NCBI GenBank assembly: GCA_015501585.1
Contig: JADNRY010000026.1
Coordinates: forward strand, 62,001 to 126,000
Direction: 5' to 3'
Origin: Rhodocollybia butyracea
Lineage: Eukaryota > Basidiomycota > Agaricomycetes > Agaricales > Omphalotaceae
DNA: 64,000 nucleotides
A program made the position numbers and the translations under genes. This document shows, one piece after another, positions 1 to 10,643 of this stretch. Every line of letters starts with the position of its first letter. Positions within the stretch are counted from its first letter, which is position 1. The notes under the pieces were generated by a model. That model made no database searches and had not been told where the DNA came from. It saw only the letters and a list, made by a program, of their open reading frames with translations.

Positions 1-106
1 TATTTCTCTAATAGAACGAGATCTTGCTCATGGTCTGAGGCATTAAGAGTCAGGGCTCTTACACTTTTTTGAGCAACCTTGTCCTGAATAGGACTATTAC
101 AGCAAT

Positions 107-802
107 ATGACCACACAACAGCACAACTCAAGCCATGACTCTGTCATGGCTCTGGCTTACTCTTTTCTTTCTCAAATCCTTTCCATGTTCCCTCATGATC
201 CTCTCTCACACATCTCTGGGATCCTGGACTTCTCCTCCCAGGGAATTCAACAGCTGCTAGTCAACTTTAAGCAGCTCTGGGAACAACATGGTCTTTCAGT
301 GGCTGGTAGGGATTTGGCAGAGGCAGTGGTGCAGGATTCAACATTAAGAAGTTGCTGGGCAGTGAAGGAAGAAGGTTTCCAGGCAGAGGTCTGTTTTCAG
401 ATGATAGAGTCTATTAAGAGACTGGGAGAAGAGTTTGGGATGGAACTGTCCAAATCTCAAACACCACCTCCTGCTCCAAGTTCTCCATCACCTTTGACCG
501 CTCCTACTGCCTCATCACCGACTCCCACGCTCGCTTCGAACGCATTGAACGCATTGAAATCATCTCCACATGCTCTGACATTGGTTTCACCCTCCAAACC
601 CACTTCCCCTTCATTTCAACTCCAACCAACCTCAGAGTTTGCACGGGAGGTGGCTGAACTGCGGAAAGCAGGCCGGAAACTTGAAGTATTCATGGATGAA
701 CATGTCATGGGGCTCGAACACACAGCTGGCACACCGCCAGCTCGTGTTCATCTCTCAAACACTCCAACGAGTGTACACCTGTGCCTTATATTGCCCCTGT
801 GA
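107..802 (+). CDS. Gag-like ORF of the small LTR element
   Basis: This 231-codon fr­ame fills the 5' part of the element's interior. Residues 1-115 look globular and helical; residues 118-175 are rich in Pro, Ser and Thr; residues 180-205 form a charged helix. No zinc knuckle is visible. Downstream (to about 1240) the coding-like sequence continues only in other frames, so the original product may have been longer and is now frameshifted. The assignment to Gag rests on position just after the left LTR and the low-complexity middle, not on a recognised domain. Confidence 0.4.
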   Translation: MTTQQHNSSHDSVMALAYSFLSQILSMFPHDPLSHISGILDFSSQGIQQLLVNFKQLWEQHGLSVAGRDLAEAVVQDSTLRSCWAVKEEGFQAEVCFQMIESIKRLGEEFGMELSKSQTPPPAPSSPSPLTAPTASSPTPTLASNALNALKSSPHALTLVSPSKPTSPSFQLQPTSEFAREVAELRKAGRKLEVFMDEHVMGLEHTAGTPPARVHLSNTPTSVHLCLILPL

Positions 803-1235
803 CTGCTGTTCCACCAACAGGCCTTCGTAAATGTGTCAAACACAATGTGTATGGTGCGTTTGGTTTGCTCTTGCTTTGTTCAAGTCGTTGCCCATCCCAA
901 TCTGGTACACTCATGCCATCACCCTCACCCACTGAAACTCCCCATCACCATATTTGTGCTCCCAATCAATGCTCCCATTCATGGCGCTGGAGATCTACTG
1001 TCTCCAATGTGCCACCACCATCTCAATCTGGACTTAGTGTCAGCATCCAGAGAATCCGGCAATTTTCACAGGACACTTTCTCTTCTTCTGCACTTATGGA
1101 AATTGCCAGCATACTACATCGTACGTTACCTATTAGATGACTGTATGTTTCTCTTTGTTATGTTTTCCCTTTTCCATCTTTCTCTTTTGTTTTTTTTGGG
1201 TAAGATGGACCTGTGGGGTCAATCTAGGGGGCATG

Positions 1236-1387
1236 TGTAACGCCTACGGCACGTTCATTGCCGTTAGCGCCGATATTACATAATTAGTCTACTCTTATCC
1301 TCGTACCACATACTTGTTTCGGTCTATTTCTCTAATAGAACGAGATCTTGCTCATGGTCTGAGGCATTAAGAGTCAGGGCTCTTACA
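1236..1387 (+). repeat. Right LTR of the small LTR element
   Basis: About 152 bp, bounded by TG and CA (TGTAACGCC...CTTACA). Its last 63 bp equal the first 63 bp of the window. The identical overlap suggests a fairly recent insertion, though only 63 bp can be compared. Confidence 0.8.
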
Positions 1388-2769
1388 GTGAAACTCTTGA
1401 CCAGTTCGTTGTCAGAACTTACCCTCAATTTTTGTGGCTTCCAGAGGTAAATTTGCTTGAATCTAGTCAATGTCGGTTACTGACTGCTTTCCAGTCCATA
1501 ATGCCCTTGAATTTGACAAGTCGCATCTCCTCTCCCTCACTGCACGTGCTTCCGCGAATAAGTATCACGTCGAACTACCAGAAATTCTTGATAACGATGG
1601 CGGCGCTGGAGAGATTGAGGAAACAATGATGTGGTTTGCATTGAGCCAGGTGAAGAGCAATGTTGAGGACCAAGCCGAACGCGAACGGACGCGCTCCAAC
1701 GGCTCAGAGAATGGTGCTCATAGGAGTCACCTCATAGAAACTCCCATTTGGATGAATAATGATTGGAGGCTTAGATGGATAAGGAGAATGGGACGACGCA
1801 AGTAAGTTGCTTTACCTATTTCTAACATACACTGAATGTATGTCGGTATAGGGCTCAAATACAAATATTGCTCTACTTTCTCATCCTTTCGCTTCCTGGA
1901 CCACAGCCTTTACACCCAGAATCTCCTGAAATGTTGTCCGTAAAGCGTAGGAAGAGACCACGAAAGAAGATTGCTCCTGTTGCAACTCCCTAAGATTGCC
2001 TAGAAGGTTTCATGGACAAGCTTTCCATGTGGCAACTAATGGGAGATTTAGACTCGAACGAAGTCGTTCGTATAACAACGAAAGAGAAAAACAAGTTGGA
2101 CTGGGCACAATTGTTTTGTCAAAACACTATCGAACCTTTGTTAGTCACCATCTTCAGCGTATAATCTGCAGCTAAAATCTTTCACAGATTCAAATTAAGC
2201 CTACCAGAATCTTGTGCGCTTTTTTGGTCCAAAGTCTCTCCTAATTCACCATTCTCAGATGAAGAAGACGAGCAGTTTGGAGAGACGCAATGAGCGTCGG
2301 ATGATTCCAGTGATGGCCTAATCAGACCATTCAATCCACCTACACGACATCCATCGCCTGCTCTCTCCACAACTTCCACCGCGTCTCCAACTGAGAGCTC
2401 ATCAAACATGCTCCATCTCAGCAGGATTTTCAACGGTCCAGACTACAGCGCGAGCGTTCTCGCTCATTATCCGTCTCACTGGCTGAAGAGGCCGAAGGAA
2501 AACAAAAAGCCAAACGCACTGGTCTTGGGTTGAATAAAGGCAGAGTGCTCTCCCGAGAGGTCTCTATGTCGTTCAAATCCAAGAACAAAGCACCTACTGC
2601 CACGACAGCTGCTACTGCATCTTTTTGGCTGTCAGAATCTCATCCACGCGAACAAGACAAGCCAACAAAACATGAACCATCCGTGACTGTGTTGGTAGAA
2701 GCGACGCCGTCGAAACCAGTCAGGACTGTATCAATGTCGCAAGTCCATATAGCTCGAGCTCGTTCCTAA
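1388..2769 (+). pseudogene. SLD3: SLD3-like DNA replication regulator, decayed and split by an LTR element
   Basis: Sld3 (treslin) loads Cdc45 at replication origins. The reading frame resumes right after the LTR (ETLDQFVVRTYPQFLWLPE), has an intron at about 1447-1490, then SIMPL, a stretch ending in EILDNDGGAGEIEETMMWFAL, an intron from about 1802, QILLYFLILSLPG, a basic KRRKRPRKK patch, CLEGFMDKLSMWQLM, a short intron at about 2143-2187, KLSLPESCALFWSKVSPNSPFSD, an SRSLSVSLAEEAE segment and the C-terminal SREVSM motif near 2560. This order fits basidiomycete Sld3 as I remember it. The frame is broken: an in-frame TAA near 1992, a TGA at 2291-2293, a frame change near 1510 and another near 2410. 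The 5' half lies beyond the LTR element, left of the window. Sld3 is essential, so an intact copy should exist elsewhere. Confidence 0.6.
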
Positions 2770-3356
2770 CTATCAAAATAGAGCTTTCTTTTGTTGTTAA
2801 ACATTGTTTCCTGAAAATGGAAGAACCAACTGAAAGATCTCTTTCTCGCGGATGGCAGCTAGTGCGCATTTTTGTTTTTACCCCTTTACGTGCACTGAAA
2901 ATTAATCGCTTTGTAGACCAGTTGTGGTCAAGGTGGAATGCTAGTGTCGATTCCAGACCACAGACGGGTCCTGACGATTCTTCCTTCACCCAATGAAGAG
3001 AACTGCTATCAATCCAGACAGGGTATGAATAATTGCATTTCTATTCATCGCTGTAGCATCTAACAACATCTATATATATATATAGGTTTTATCAATAGGA
3101 AGAGAAGGAGCAGGTCTGAGCAGGTACATACAAACTTGAATGACATACTTTCTGCCTACATACTGTCCATGGCTGACGAAAAGTTTCACTACTCCGCTTT
3201 GTTTTGAATACTTAACATTTTGAATACTTTGTTTGTGAGATTCCATCTTTCCAGAGTGTGATAGAACTGGAAAAGTTCTATCACACTGAGTCACAATGGC
3301 AACGCGGTGGAAGGATTTATAAAGTAAGTTGAAAATTTCTCATTCCTCTCACCGCT
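2770..3356. other. Spacer with a short open frame and one strong hairpin
   Basis: The end of the SLD3-like relic is followed by an unassigned 59-codon frame (2817-2996, plus) with no recognisable domain, then by AT-rich sequence with a TA run near 3071-3085 and the hairpin listed separately. No gene is supported. Confidence 0.5.
3255..3287. repeat. Perfect 14-bp inverted repeat with a 5-nt loop
   Basis: AGTGTGATAGAACT (3255-3268) and its exact reverse complement (3274-3287) are separated by GGAAA. It lies about 70 bp upstream of the start codon at 3357. It may be a 5' UTR hairpin or a terminator-like fold of the neighbour; function unknown. Confidence 0.75.
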
Positions 3357-4161
3357 ATGCAGCCACCATGCAACAGCTCAGACACATCAAAGGACAACAA
3401 GTCCGACTGTGTCGTTGACGCGGCTACACCCAACTGCTCGAGTAAGTTGGCAGGTTAGTATGTCTTAGCCTTGAACCACTGACCGGTCTTGCTATCAGAT
3501 AGGTTGCCTCTGAGCTCCCTTCCATATACTCCAGCCACTGTCGCCACCTCCGTCGCATTTCCCGCCAACTATAGTTTTTCTTACACTGCGGGGGGTATTT
3601 ATCAGGCTCTTGGTTCCGGTAAAGGGCGAATGTTCAGCTTTATTAAAAACTCGCCTCCAATTGACCCGCCGAATGTGGGATCCGATGGGTCAAGGTTGTA
3701 CGTTATTTATTGGGGCTTAAACGATTTGGATATGGTGACCCGGGAATGGGAAGGAAGTGAAGGATCCATTGGAGCAAAGGAGGCCACTGCTGGATTGTCT
3801 GATGCTGTTTACAAGAGGTTCAATGGAGTTGAGCGGGGAGAAGCCGCTTATGAAGAATGTCGAATGACTGGTGTCCTCGCTGCGTTGAAGAACAAGATGA
3901 ATAATGAGAGATTCATTGTCATCAAGGGGGAGCAACCTGGTGTCTACACTCGCCGGTATGCAATATTTCTTCTGCTGGGTTCTAGACTAAAATGACTTTC
4001 TTTCTGACAGAACTGTTGTAAGCCGGGGGTTAAAATGGCATGGGGGTGAGATCATCTGTCTAATCAGGACGATAAACGAAGCGGAAGCCCTTTTTGAATT
4101 CCTGAAAGCTGAGGGCGTTGTTGAACCACTTCCTTCGGAGTTTTGGTGGGGTATAGCATAA
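3357..4161 (+). CDS. Protein with two viroplasmin / RNase H1 N-terminal-like domains
   Basis: Three exons: 3357-3441, 3499-3955 and 4011-4161, with GT-AG introns of 57 and 55 nt; phases agree. The predicted protein is about 230 residues. A Pro/Ser/Thr-rich N-terminus is followed by a segment around RLYVIYWGLND...VYKRFNGVERGEAAYEE and a second around RFIVIKGEQPGVY...RGLKWHGGEIICLIRTINEAEALFEF. Both have the layout of the small fold at the N-terminus of eukaryotic RNase H1 and caulimovirus viroplasmin, which binds RNA/DNA hybrid or double-stranded RNA: Val-rich strand, G-x-Y, a Gly-Gly turn and a helix of the EAEA type. No RNase H catalytic domain is present. This ATG was chosen because it gives an in-phase first exon; the ATG at 3368 runs into a stop. 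Such stand-alone proteins are common in agarics; their role is unknown. Confidence 0.6.
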
Positions 4162-4493
4162 ATGGTTGACCCAATCCCTGCCCAAATGTATCTACAAACA
4201 ATGAATATTTGTACCATAGTTCACTTCAACGCCTTTATCTTTTGTCGAACGATTTTTTGTTTTGTAAATATCCCAGTACCGCCCGAATTCAAATTGTAAG
4301 AAAAGATTTCTTTTCATGTCACCTGTTTTTCATGTGATCCTTTCTGCTTTGACAATCTCTGTATGTTCGTCCCGGGTTTGTCCTCTGCTACTAAGCTTTT
4401 ATTTTTCTAACCAGCCAACCAAACAACCAACCAACAATTTTTCTGTTCCCGTCAGGCTCAGTGTAGTACACAGATCCATTTAATCATACTACC
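4162..4493. other. Spacer between two plus-strand genes
   Basis: T-rich 3' flank of the preceding gene and short tandem CCAAC/AACCA steps near 4413-4437 upstream of the kinase start. No gene or repeat of note. Confidence 0.5.
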
Positions 4494-6022
4494 ATGCCTT
4501 ACCTTCATGAGTTCCTTTGGCGTCTGACTCCCAGCAGCCCCGCTGATTGTGGCCATGATGTGACCATGGAACCTGTTCTTCCCTGCGATCCAATTTATGA
4601 AGAAGTCTCTCAGGTCTTGATGGCAGGCTTGCGAGGGAATCCGAACTTAAAAGCCTTGCATAAACACTTTTACGGGGAGGTGGATGTGGTTTATAGAGTA
4701 GTTGTCAACCTGTGTACCCTCTATGTCTACCAACCCTTCACTACCACACACTTGTACCCCATAGGACAAGGCACACGCTGCTTTGTAGCATTTGACCATG
4801 AGAACCGGCACCTCGTGCTTCTGAAAGACTTCTGGAGGAATTGGAAATATGACTCCGAATACGAAACCTACAAGGCTCTGGAGTGCAAAGGGGTTTCTCA
4901 TGTCCCTCATGCCCTGGCAGGAGAAGACATAGCTGGCCGTTTTCAGCAGACCAAAGTTCTCGGAATCAAACTTGTCCACTTCCGTCTAGTGCTTGACGTT
5001 GTCGGGGAGCCACTCACCAAGTGTATATCAACGCATCAGTTTGCGCAGATTATTTCTGATGCACTCCAAGGTACAGTGAACCACCCCCTATCTTAGAACA
5101 TATGTGTTAAATAATGACTATAGCTCATTATGAAGCATACCGCAAAGCGGGTGTGCTCCACAGAGATATTTCCTCCGGGAACATCATCTTCTTCAAAAGT
5201 TGTGGGCACCTTATTGACTGGGAACGTTCGATAAAAGTCACTGGGATACCCCCGGCGGCGAGAACAACGGAAAGAACTGTGAGTTACCCTTCTTCTCCCT
5301 CTGTTTGAAGATCCTCAATATCCTGTCAGGGCACATGGCAATTCATGTCCATTAAACTTTTAGAGGACCCAGATTCCCCCCACCAAGTTTGTGATGACCT
5401 CGAGTCGTTCTTTTATGTCATGTTCTTCATGGCCAACCGCTATGCATCCGCTCCCTTGACTTCGATTCACATGCGGGCCTACCGAAACAATAAGTTCTCG
5501 TGGACTGGGGCTCTCAATGCCTTCAGAGAAGGAGCTACCGGCAAGAGAGACACCATTGGCCCCGGACGCATTCTTTGGGGCTGGAACACACTGCATTTCC
5601 AGAAACTCATAAATGAAATAGTCATTGCTGTTTGCGTCCTATATTGCCCCCCGGAAGACTTAAACGTCATGTTCAGTCCCGAGCTCCTCACTGCCGAGCG
5701 AAATTTGGAAAGCCATGAATATATGATTACTTGCTTTAGCAACGCTTTGAGGGATGAGTCATGGAGGGCGACTTCTCCTGACTGGGCTGAGCAGGAGATG
5801 GCTACCCAGTTTCAGAGTACCGAGGTTATATGCAAGAAGTTGAAGATCGGTGCAGAATATGAGCAGTTTGTTACCACCAGAACAGAGTACTATGACATTG
5901 ACTCCAAGGAAGACTCCAAGGAAGCTAGTGGTTGCGCTGCACGCAAGGGGGAGTACCAGATGCTTGCTCCTGCCTTTGGTGAAGCCCAGATCCCTGGGGA
6001 TAATAACGATTTGGGTGGATGA
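4494..6022 (+). CDS. FunK1-type fungal protein kinase
   Basis: Three exons (4494-5070, 5124-5278, 5330-6022) with introns of 53 and 51 nt join in phase to give 474 residues. N-lobe: GQGTRCFVAFD in the place of the Gly-rich loop and LLKDFWR with the likely ATP-binding Lys. Catalytic loop: GVLHRDISSGNI (HRD plus Asn). The metal-binding motif is LIDWERS instead of DFG, as is usual for FunK1 kinases with LIDWD/E. The third exon opens with GTWQFMS, the typical activation-segment/APE-region block of the family. The protein is shorter than many FunK1 members (600-800 residues) and lacks a long N-terminal extension. Expected activity is Ser/Thr phosphorylation; substrates of this large mushroom-specific family are unknown. 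Nothing looks broken. Confidence 0.85.
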
Positions 6023-6416
6023 AGAAGGATAGTGGGGAATGATCAGTGGTGTCGATGCTTACTGTGACTTCAGCCTCCCGCTTTATCGTTCTGGAGATTA
6101 TCTACATCTCCTACCACTTGCGCTTCTCTTTTGCCTTCGTTTTTGAAACTCCTTCATTTTAATTGTTTGCATTTTCTGTTCAATAAATTGGAGAGACAAC
6201 AGTTATATCATCTAGTTCTACTTTTTCTCTGATATTTCGGATTCGTGTCCTAGTACTATATATTCTGCAGCTTAAACAAAGGACTTAGATGATACTATCC
6301 AGACCATTGTGAGATATCCGTGTTGGAAGATGAATTTACAATTTACAATTTATGATTTACGATTCACGTTCATTTTCCGGCAATAATTAACGCCACTAGA
6401 TGAGTCATTTTAAGCA
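6023..6416. other. AT-rich spacer
   Basis: Contains the kinase 3' flank with an AATAAA at about 6181-6187 and a run of ATTTACAATTT steps near 6331-6362. No gene supported. Confidence 0.5.
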
Positions 6417-7967
6417 ATGTCTGTATCTACCACAAGGTGAGTTCTCAGAGTTTCCTCCTCAGCGCTCAAACCTGAAAGCAAATAGAACAATGTATCAAAA
6501 TTTGCCTTCATTTTCCCGACTCGTGAAATCTCACAAAAAATTGTCTGCCTGCCAACTTCGAACCGTTTGGACCCAGTCGAAGTTGTACACTACCAGTCCT
6601 TCGAGATATAGTCAATATCATAAAAGACTGCAAGACTTTTTTTCCATCTCTCTCCCTTCAGCAACTCTTCAATCTGACAACTATCGACCAACTCGATGCT
6701 CTTGTCGACTCGACTTTTACAATACCGTCCGCATCCAATAGTCGATTCTACCCAGACTCAACATTTCAAATGACCCAACTACACGAAACCGTCAGGATTC
6801 TTGCCACGGCGACCCGCGTTGAGGCCTCCCTTAATCGTCGCCTAAAGTACCACCACACCATCCCTTCTGATAACACTGCTCTACGCGCCCTTTGTAATTT
6901 GAAGACTCTGCGTGGGTGTATTAGTAGGAAAAGGATAGCCATAGAAAATGCTTTGTGGAAAGGCCTCGATGAATATCCGGAGGAGGCAGAGGCCAGGCTA
7001 AGGGTTTTGCTGGACTCGGTATGCAACATGCTGTTTCTCTCATCCCTCGTCTCAATCGTCCTAGTCATCCTACAGCCCTGAAATAATCACCTCCAAGTTT
7101 AGCCACGTTCAGCTCTCCGACTTTCGGACGCTTGGCGTTAACCGTTGGATCAATGACAAAGTTGTCAACTATTTTGTCGGCAAGTGGTGCACTGAATCTG
7201 GCACTACTCTTGGGCTCTCCTCATTTTTCGCTTCTAAGTGCCTTTTTATGTCAAATGACTTTGTTCCCCCGGAGGATGGAATCCTGACACAAACGGACGA
7301 GGAAATGATCTCTAAGTGGTGTCGTAAAGCCATAGTAAGTGCTTTTTGTCCCAGGTGTTTGTATGAACTCTCAGTGTTTTCTGTAGCTATTGCAGGAGCT
7401 CAGGGACTGGGATAGTGTCTTCATTCCTATCAACAATAAGCACCATTGGTACTCTGCGCGTATCGATTTCCTTGACCAGCAAATCGATATCTATGACAGT
7501 TGGAAGCCTACATGTGTTAACAATCGAAAAAAAACCACCGCTCCTTAGGAAGAACGCTAAGTTGATGATGGTACGTTTTCATTCCATTCATACTACTACT
7601 CTCAAACGTTCAAGTGAACCATTAGCTTTTATTATGGGTTACAGAAGTCTTAGGTAGTATTCGAGGCCAAGACATCAACCTCAAAAATAATGTGGACTGT
7701 GGGTGGATATTCGATCCCCACTTCGAGGTTTGTCTTAGACTTGCGTCATAATTTCTGCCCGCATTCATCAATTATCAGGTTCATTTCCAGCCTAACGGGT
7801 ATGATTGTGGGGTTCACTTATTGTGGCATCTTCGACACATTTTGGAATTTCGCCAAGTCAATCTTGGGGACGATTGTCAGCCAAATCATCTCAAATTCAC
7901 AGATAATATGGTAGGCAAACGTTTGAGGCTGGCACATGAGATGCTCTCAGATGCTGGTCTATCCTAG
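6417..7967 (+). CDS. Ulp1-like (C48) cysteine protease, with one possible frameshift
   Basis: A possible 20-nt first exon (6417-6436, donor GTGAGT) can be joined in phase to 6577. Further exons end at 7018, run 7065-7334 and 7387 to about 7572, then two short ones, ending in TAG at 7965-7967. The core has WINDKVVNYFVGKWC, WDSVFIPINNKHHWYSARIDF with the catalytic His, IDIYDSW with the Asp, and NGYDCGVHLLWHLRH with the nucleophile Cys and its preceding Gln/Asn region, so the H-D-C triad of SUMO/NEDD8 proteases is complete. Ulp1-like proteins are strongly expanded in agarics, often near transposons. The frame breaks at an A8 run near 7527-7534 and phases do not match at the next junction (about 7571-7646), so this copy is either decayed or has a sequencing slip. 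The 5' end is uncertain. Confidence 0.6.
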
Positions 7968-8159
7968 CAAGTACATATCTGTATATATGGCTGTACGGTG
8001 TTGCGTAAAAATAATCAAAGTGTATGTCTTGTGCAATAGATAGTAGCTGGCTTTTCACTTCGGTTTATCTTGAGAGTGTCGCACTTCTCACAACGTTTAG
8101 CTCACATTTTGATAATATGATGTTTGTCATGATACATAATCAAAGATATACTTATGAAG

Positions 8160-8335
8160 ATCCCACTTCCCTGGGGCTTCTCGGGGCTTCTCTACGACTT
8201 CCCTCTACGACTTCCCTGGGACTTCTTGGGGCTTCTCTACGACTTCCCTGGGACTTCTCTTTTGGACTTCTCGGGGCTTCTCTACAGCTTCTCTACAACT
8301 TTCCTAGGGCTTCCCTGGGAGACATAGATGACCTA
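8160..8335. repeat. Imperfect tandem repeat of GGGGCTTCTC/GACTTCCCTG blocks
   Basis: About five copies of a 30-36 bp unit built from CTTCTCGGGGCTTCTCTACGA-like and CTTCCCTGGGA-like pieces. The reading frame through it yields only a repeated leucine-rich string and is not taken as a gene. Confidence 0.7.
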
Positions 8336-8550
8336 ATGTACATAGGATATCTGGAGAGACTAAAGAACCACAGCAACATGAGGCCCACTTAAAGCAAACC
8401 CTACACTTCCTACAGGCACTTCAAAGATATAATAAAGAGACATAGGAATTGACCTCAAAACCTAGGGTGCCAAAGTAACTTGGGCACCTTGGATAGCCTC
8501 TGCACCATGAGGTGAACCTTGGAAAGCCTAGGTCAGAAGTGTTTTTCCTG

Positions 8551-9554
8551 ATGCAGTGCACCCACGCCGCAGTATGCTCTGACGCCAGAGCCGTTTCAAG
8601 AAGAACACTCACCTGTCACTGCTCCGACACCACAGTCACTTCAAGAGGCTTCTGAACGCACTCCAAAGACAATTCAAGATGGCTTTGAACCCCCTTCCAG
8701 TGCACCCACGCCGCAATCTGCTCCGACGCCAGAGCCTTTTCCAGAAGCATACTCACCTTTCACTGCTGCGACACCACAGTCGCTTCAAGAACCAGACTTC
8801 CCCTTAGGGACTTTCTATAATCAAACGTCAACTCCCCTATTGCCCCGTTCTCCGACGCCAACTCCCCTGTTCGCCCGGTCTCCGACGCCCAAAGCTTATC
8901 CCGAAGCATCTCTCTCTGACCTAGAATGCTGTCGGCTATCTCGTCGTCTGGTCCTACGATTCTTGAAAGCCTCTTGGTTTGAGAGGTATATCCAAGGGAT
9001 GTGGGTTAGATATCTGGTTGGCACAGGGAAATATAGGATTTTCCGAGTCAAAGGTGACCATTCTCTCTGTTCGTTTGGAATCTATCAACTGAATGTGGTG
9101 TTAGCATTGTCAAAAGAAACGGTGGAACCGTACCAGATCAATGAAACTACATACAATCGAAAAGTAGAGTTAGTCTGCGGCGGCGTAACCAGAAATGTGT
9201 TCTTGGATCTTATTTTGAACGGTGCTTTTACCGAGGCAAGAACAAAATATATTGCTTTTCAGTCCAGTCTAACGCTGTTACCAGGAGGAATTCACGATTT
9301 ACAAAGGGCTCATGTCTAGGGACAACGTTTGGTTTCCTACTTTGCATGATATATGAATCCAAACCCAAGGAATGGCACGGCTTGCGTCACGGCTCCAAGA
9401 TATTAGACATCCACCCACTAAACATTTTTGGCGGTTTGAAGAATGGCAGAAACAAGCGTATTCCGCGAATTTAGCTCAACTTGAACGCGCGCAAGAACAA
9501 AACCAACACGCAGAGGTACTGAGACTGGATGAGCTACTCACCGAGTTCAAATAA
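8551..9554 (+). pseudogene. RTF1: Rtf1-like Plus3-domain gene, probably decayed
   Basis: Rtf1 is a Paf1-complex subunit; its Plus3 domain binds phosphorylated Spt5. A Pro/Thr-rich lead (repeated APTPQS/TPEPF) is followed by SLSDLECCRLSRRLVLRFLK, SWFERYIQGMWVRYLVG and YRIFRVK, an intron (9054-9116), ETVEPYQINETTYNRKVEL, GGVTRNVFLDLILNGAFTE and, across a likely GC-AG intron, EEFTIYKG. This order matches Plus3 closely, including the FTE-EF turn. The next piece, QLERAQEQNQHAEVLRLDELL, resembles the helical region after Plus3 in Rtf1. The frame breaks after WFPTLHDI (TGA near 9354) and resumes in another frame. The true N-terminus (HMD region) is not found; an in-frame stop precedes 8555 unless GATGCAG is a splice acceptor. 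Probably a diverged paralogue or relic. Confidence 0.55.
8554..8790 (+). repeat. Direct duplication inside the Pro/Thr-rich part of the Rtf1-like relic
   Basis: About 94 bp beginning CAGTGCACCCACGCCGCA and ending CTTCAAGA occur at 8554-8647 and again at 8698-8790, in the same frame and differing at a modest number of positions. It duplicated a Pro/Thr-rich linker segment. Confidence 0.75.
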
Positions 9555-10329
9555 AAATACGGCGTTGACAAGTATGCTTCTTTGGGCGGCAAGGATAAGA
9601 GAACTCAAAGCCCTAAAGAATCGAGCAATCTCTCAGTGACACCGTAGGTGGCTCATTTGTAACTGGTCTCAAAACTAACTTTGTCAACTTTGTATGCAGA
9701 AACATTCGGTCTTCAATTAAGGACATATCCATGGTTACTGTATCTATGTGATTTTGCAGTGGAATACTTCAGTCCCCCTTCCTTCATCTCAAATTTCAGT
9801 GCAAGTATAGAGCAAATAGAAAGTCTTGATGCAGCGAGAGTAGCAACTGGAAAATCATCAAGCTACAATCAGAATCAGACTATGTGATTCATTAGTCCCA
9901 CTAGGTCCCACTCCGTTCGGGAATCGGAATGCGGCTGATCAACGGATTATCATCTTGCCCAGTGTTGTAGTGTTTTTTTGTATGATGATACTTATGATGA
10001 TGAGCTTAAGTACCATTAGCGCAAGATCTATAAGGATCTATATCAACAAGAACTGTCAGGTTCACAATTTACAAACAACACCAATTCAAAAGCAGCCTTG
10101 GGAATTCCGCCACTTGGATGCCATTGTCTCCCGGTTTTCTCCCGACTGTCATCAATTCATCGCTCGGTTCTGTTCTTATTTCTCGCTAATGGTCCTTTCT
10201 AAAGGTATTGTTTGAAGCTTTCGAGATGAAAGTAGAATATGTTATAATGCTGAACCATGATTATATAGCAGGAATTACAGTAATGTAGGCAGGGAATATA
10301 TCTCCGACATTGAAACAACTTGGGGGCCA
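9555..10329. other. Unassigned region downstream of the Rtf1-like relic
   Basis: Coding-like scraps occur (for example 9681-9887 and 9955-10215, plus) but none is long, spliced or recognisable. 9580-9650 may hold the last bit of the Rtf1-like gene (Lys/Ser-rich). Confidence 0.4.
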
Positions 10330-10643
10330 ACATCGTCCATGTCATACTTTGAGTGAAGAAGGAAAAGTGCGGCGGTTTCGGAAGGGGTGCAGACGCTGCA
10401 CGAACCTGATATGTTGGTGAGTATTAGCATTATATTGAAGTTTTATGAAATATCTTACCTTCAAACAGCGTTCTCGGCTGCTTGAATCTCGCGATTGTTC
10501 TGGATGTTCCGGACTGCTACTTTCTTTCCGCAAGCCACAACCAACACATCTCCCTCCATCGCCAAACTGTCTAATGCTTGAATAGGTTGGTTTATAGGAA
10601 GGAGTTTATGATGTTTATAGAATATCCAAAAGGTGTAGTTTTT

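Larger units (their letters stand above)
1..1387 (+). mobile_element. Small non-autonomous LTR retrotransposon, left LTR cut by the window edge
   Basis: Bases 1-63 are identical to 1325-1387 (63 of 63), so the window opens inside the left LTR. The right LTR starts at about 1236 with TGTAACGCC and ends in CTTACA at 1387. A purine run (AGGGGG) lies just before the right LTR, as expected of a polypurine tract, so the element runs on the plus strand. The internal part is only about 1.17 kb and has no protease, reverse transcriptase or integrase; its frames are gag-like at best. The sequence after the left LTR begins CTTTTTTGA, as in element Y near 42.8 kb, whose LTR also starts TGTAACGCC, so the two may be related. 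It lies in the middle of an SLD3-like coding sequence. The left target duplication is outside the window; the right one would be GTGAA. Confidence 0.8.

Noticed and set aside
8024..8392. A 122-codon plus-strand frame with LGLLGASL repeats
   Set aside because: It is only the translation of the tandem DNA repeat, with no splice or family support.
8450..8553. A degenerate copy of the 371-bp palindrome near 8.5 kb
   Set aside because: It shares CCTAGG-rich text and a TTTTTCCTGATGC end with the palindrome, but the match is too short and patchy to claim a copy.
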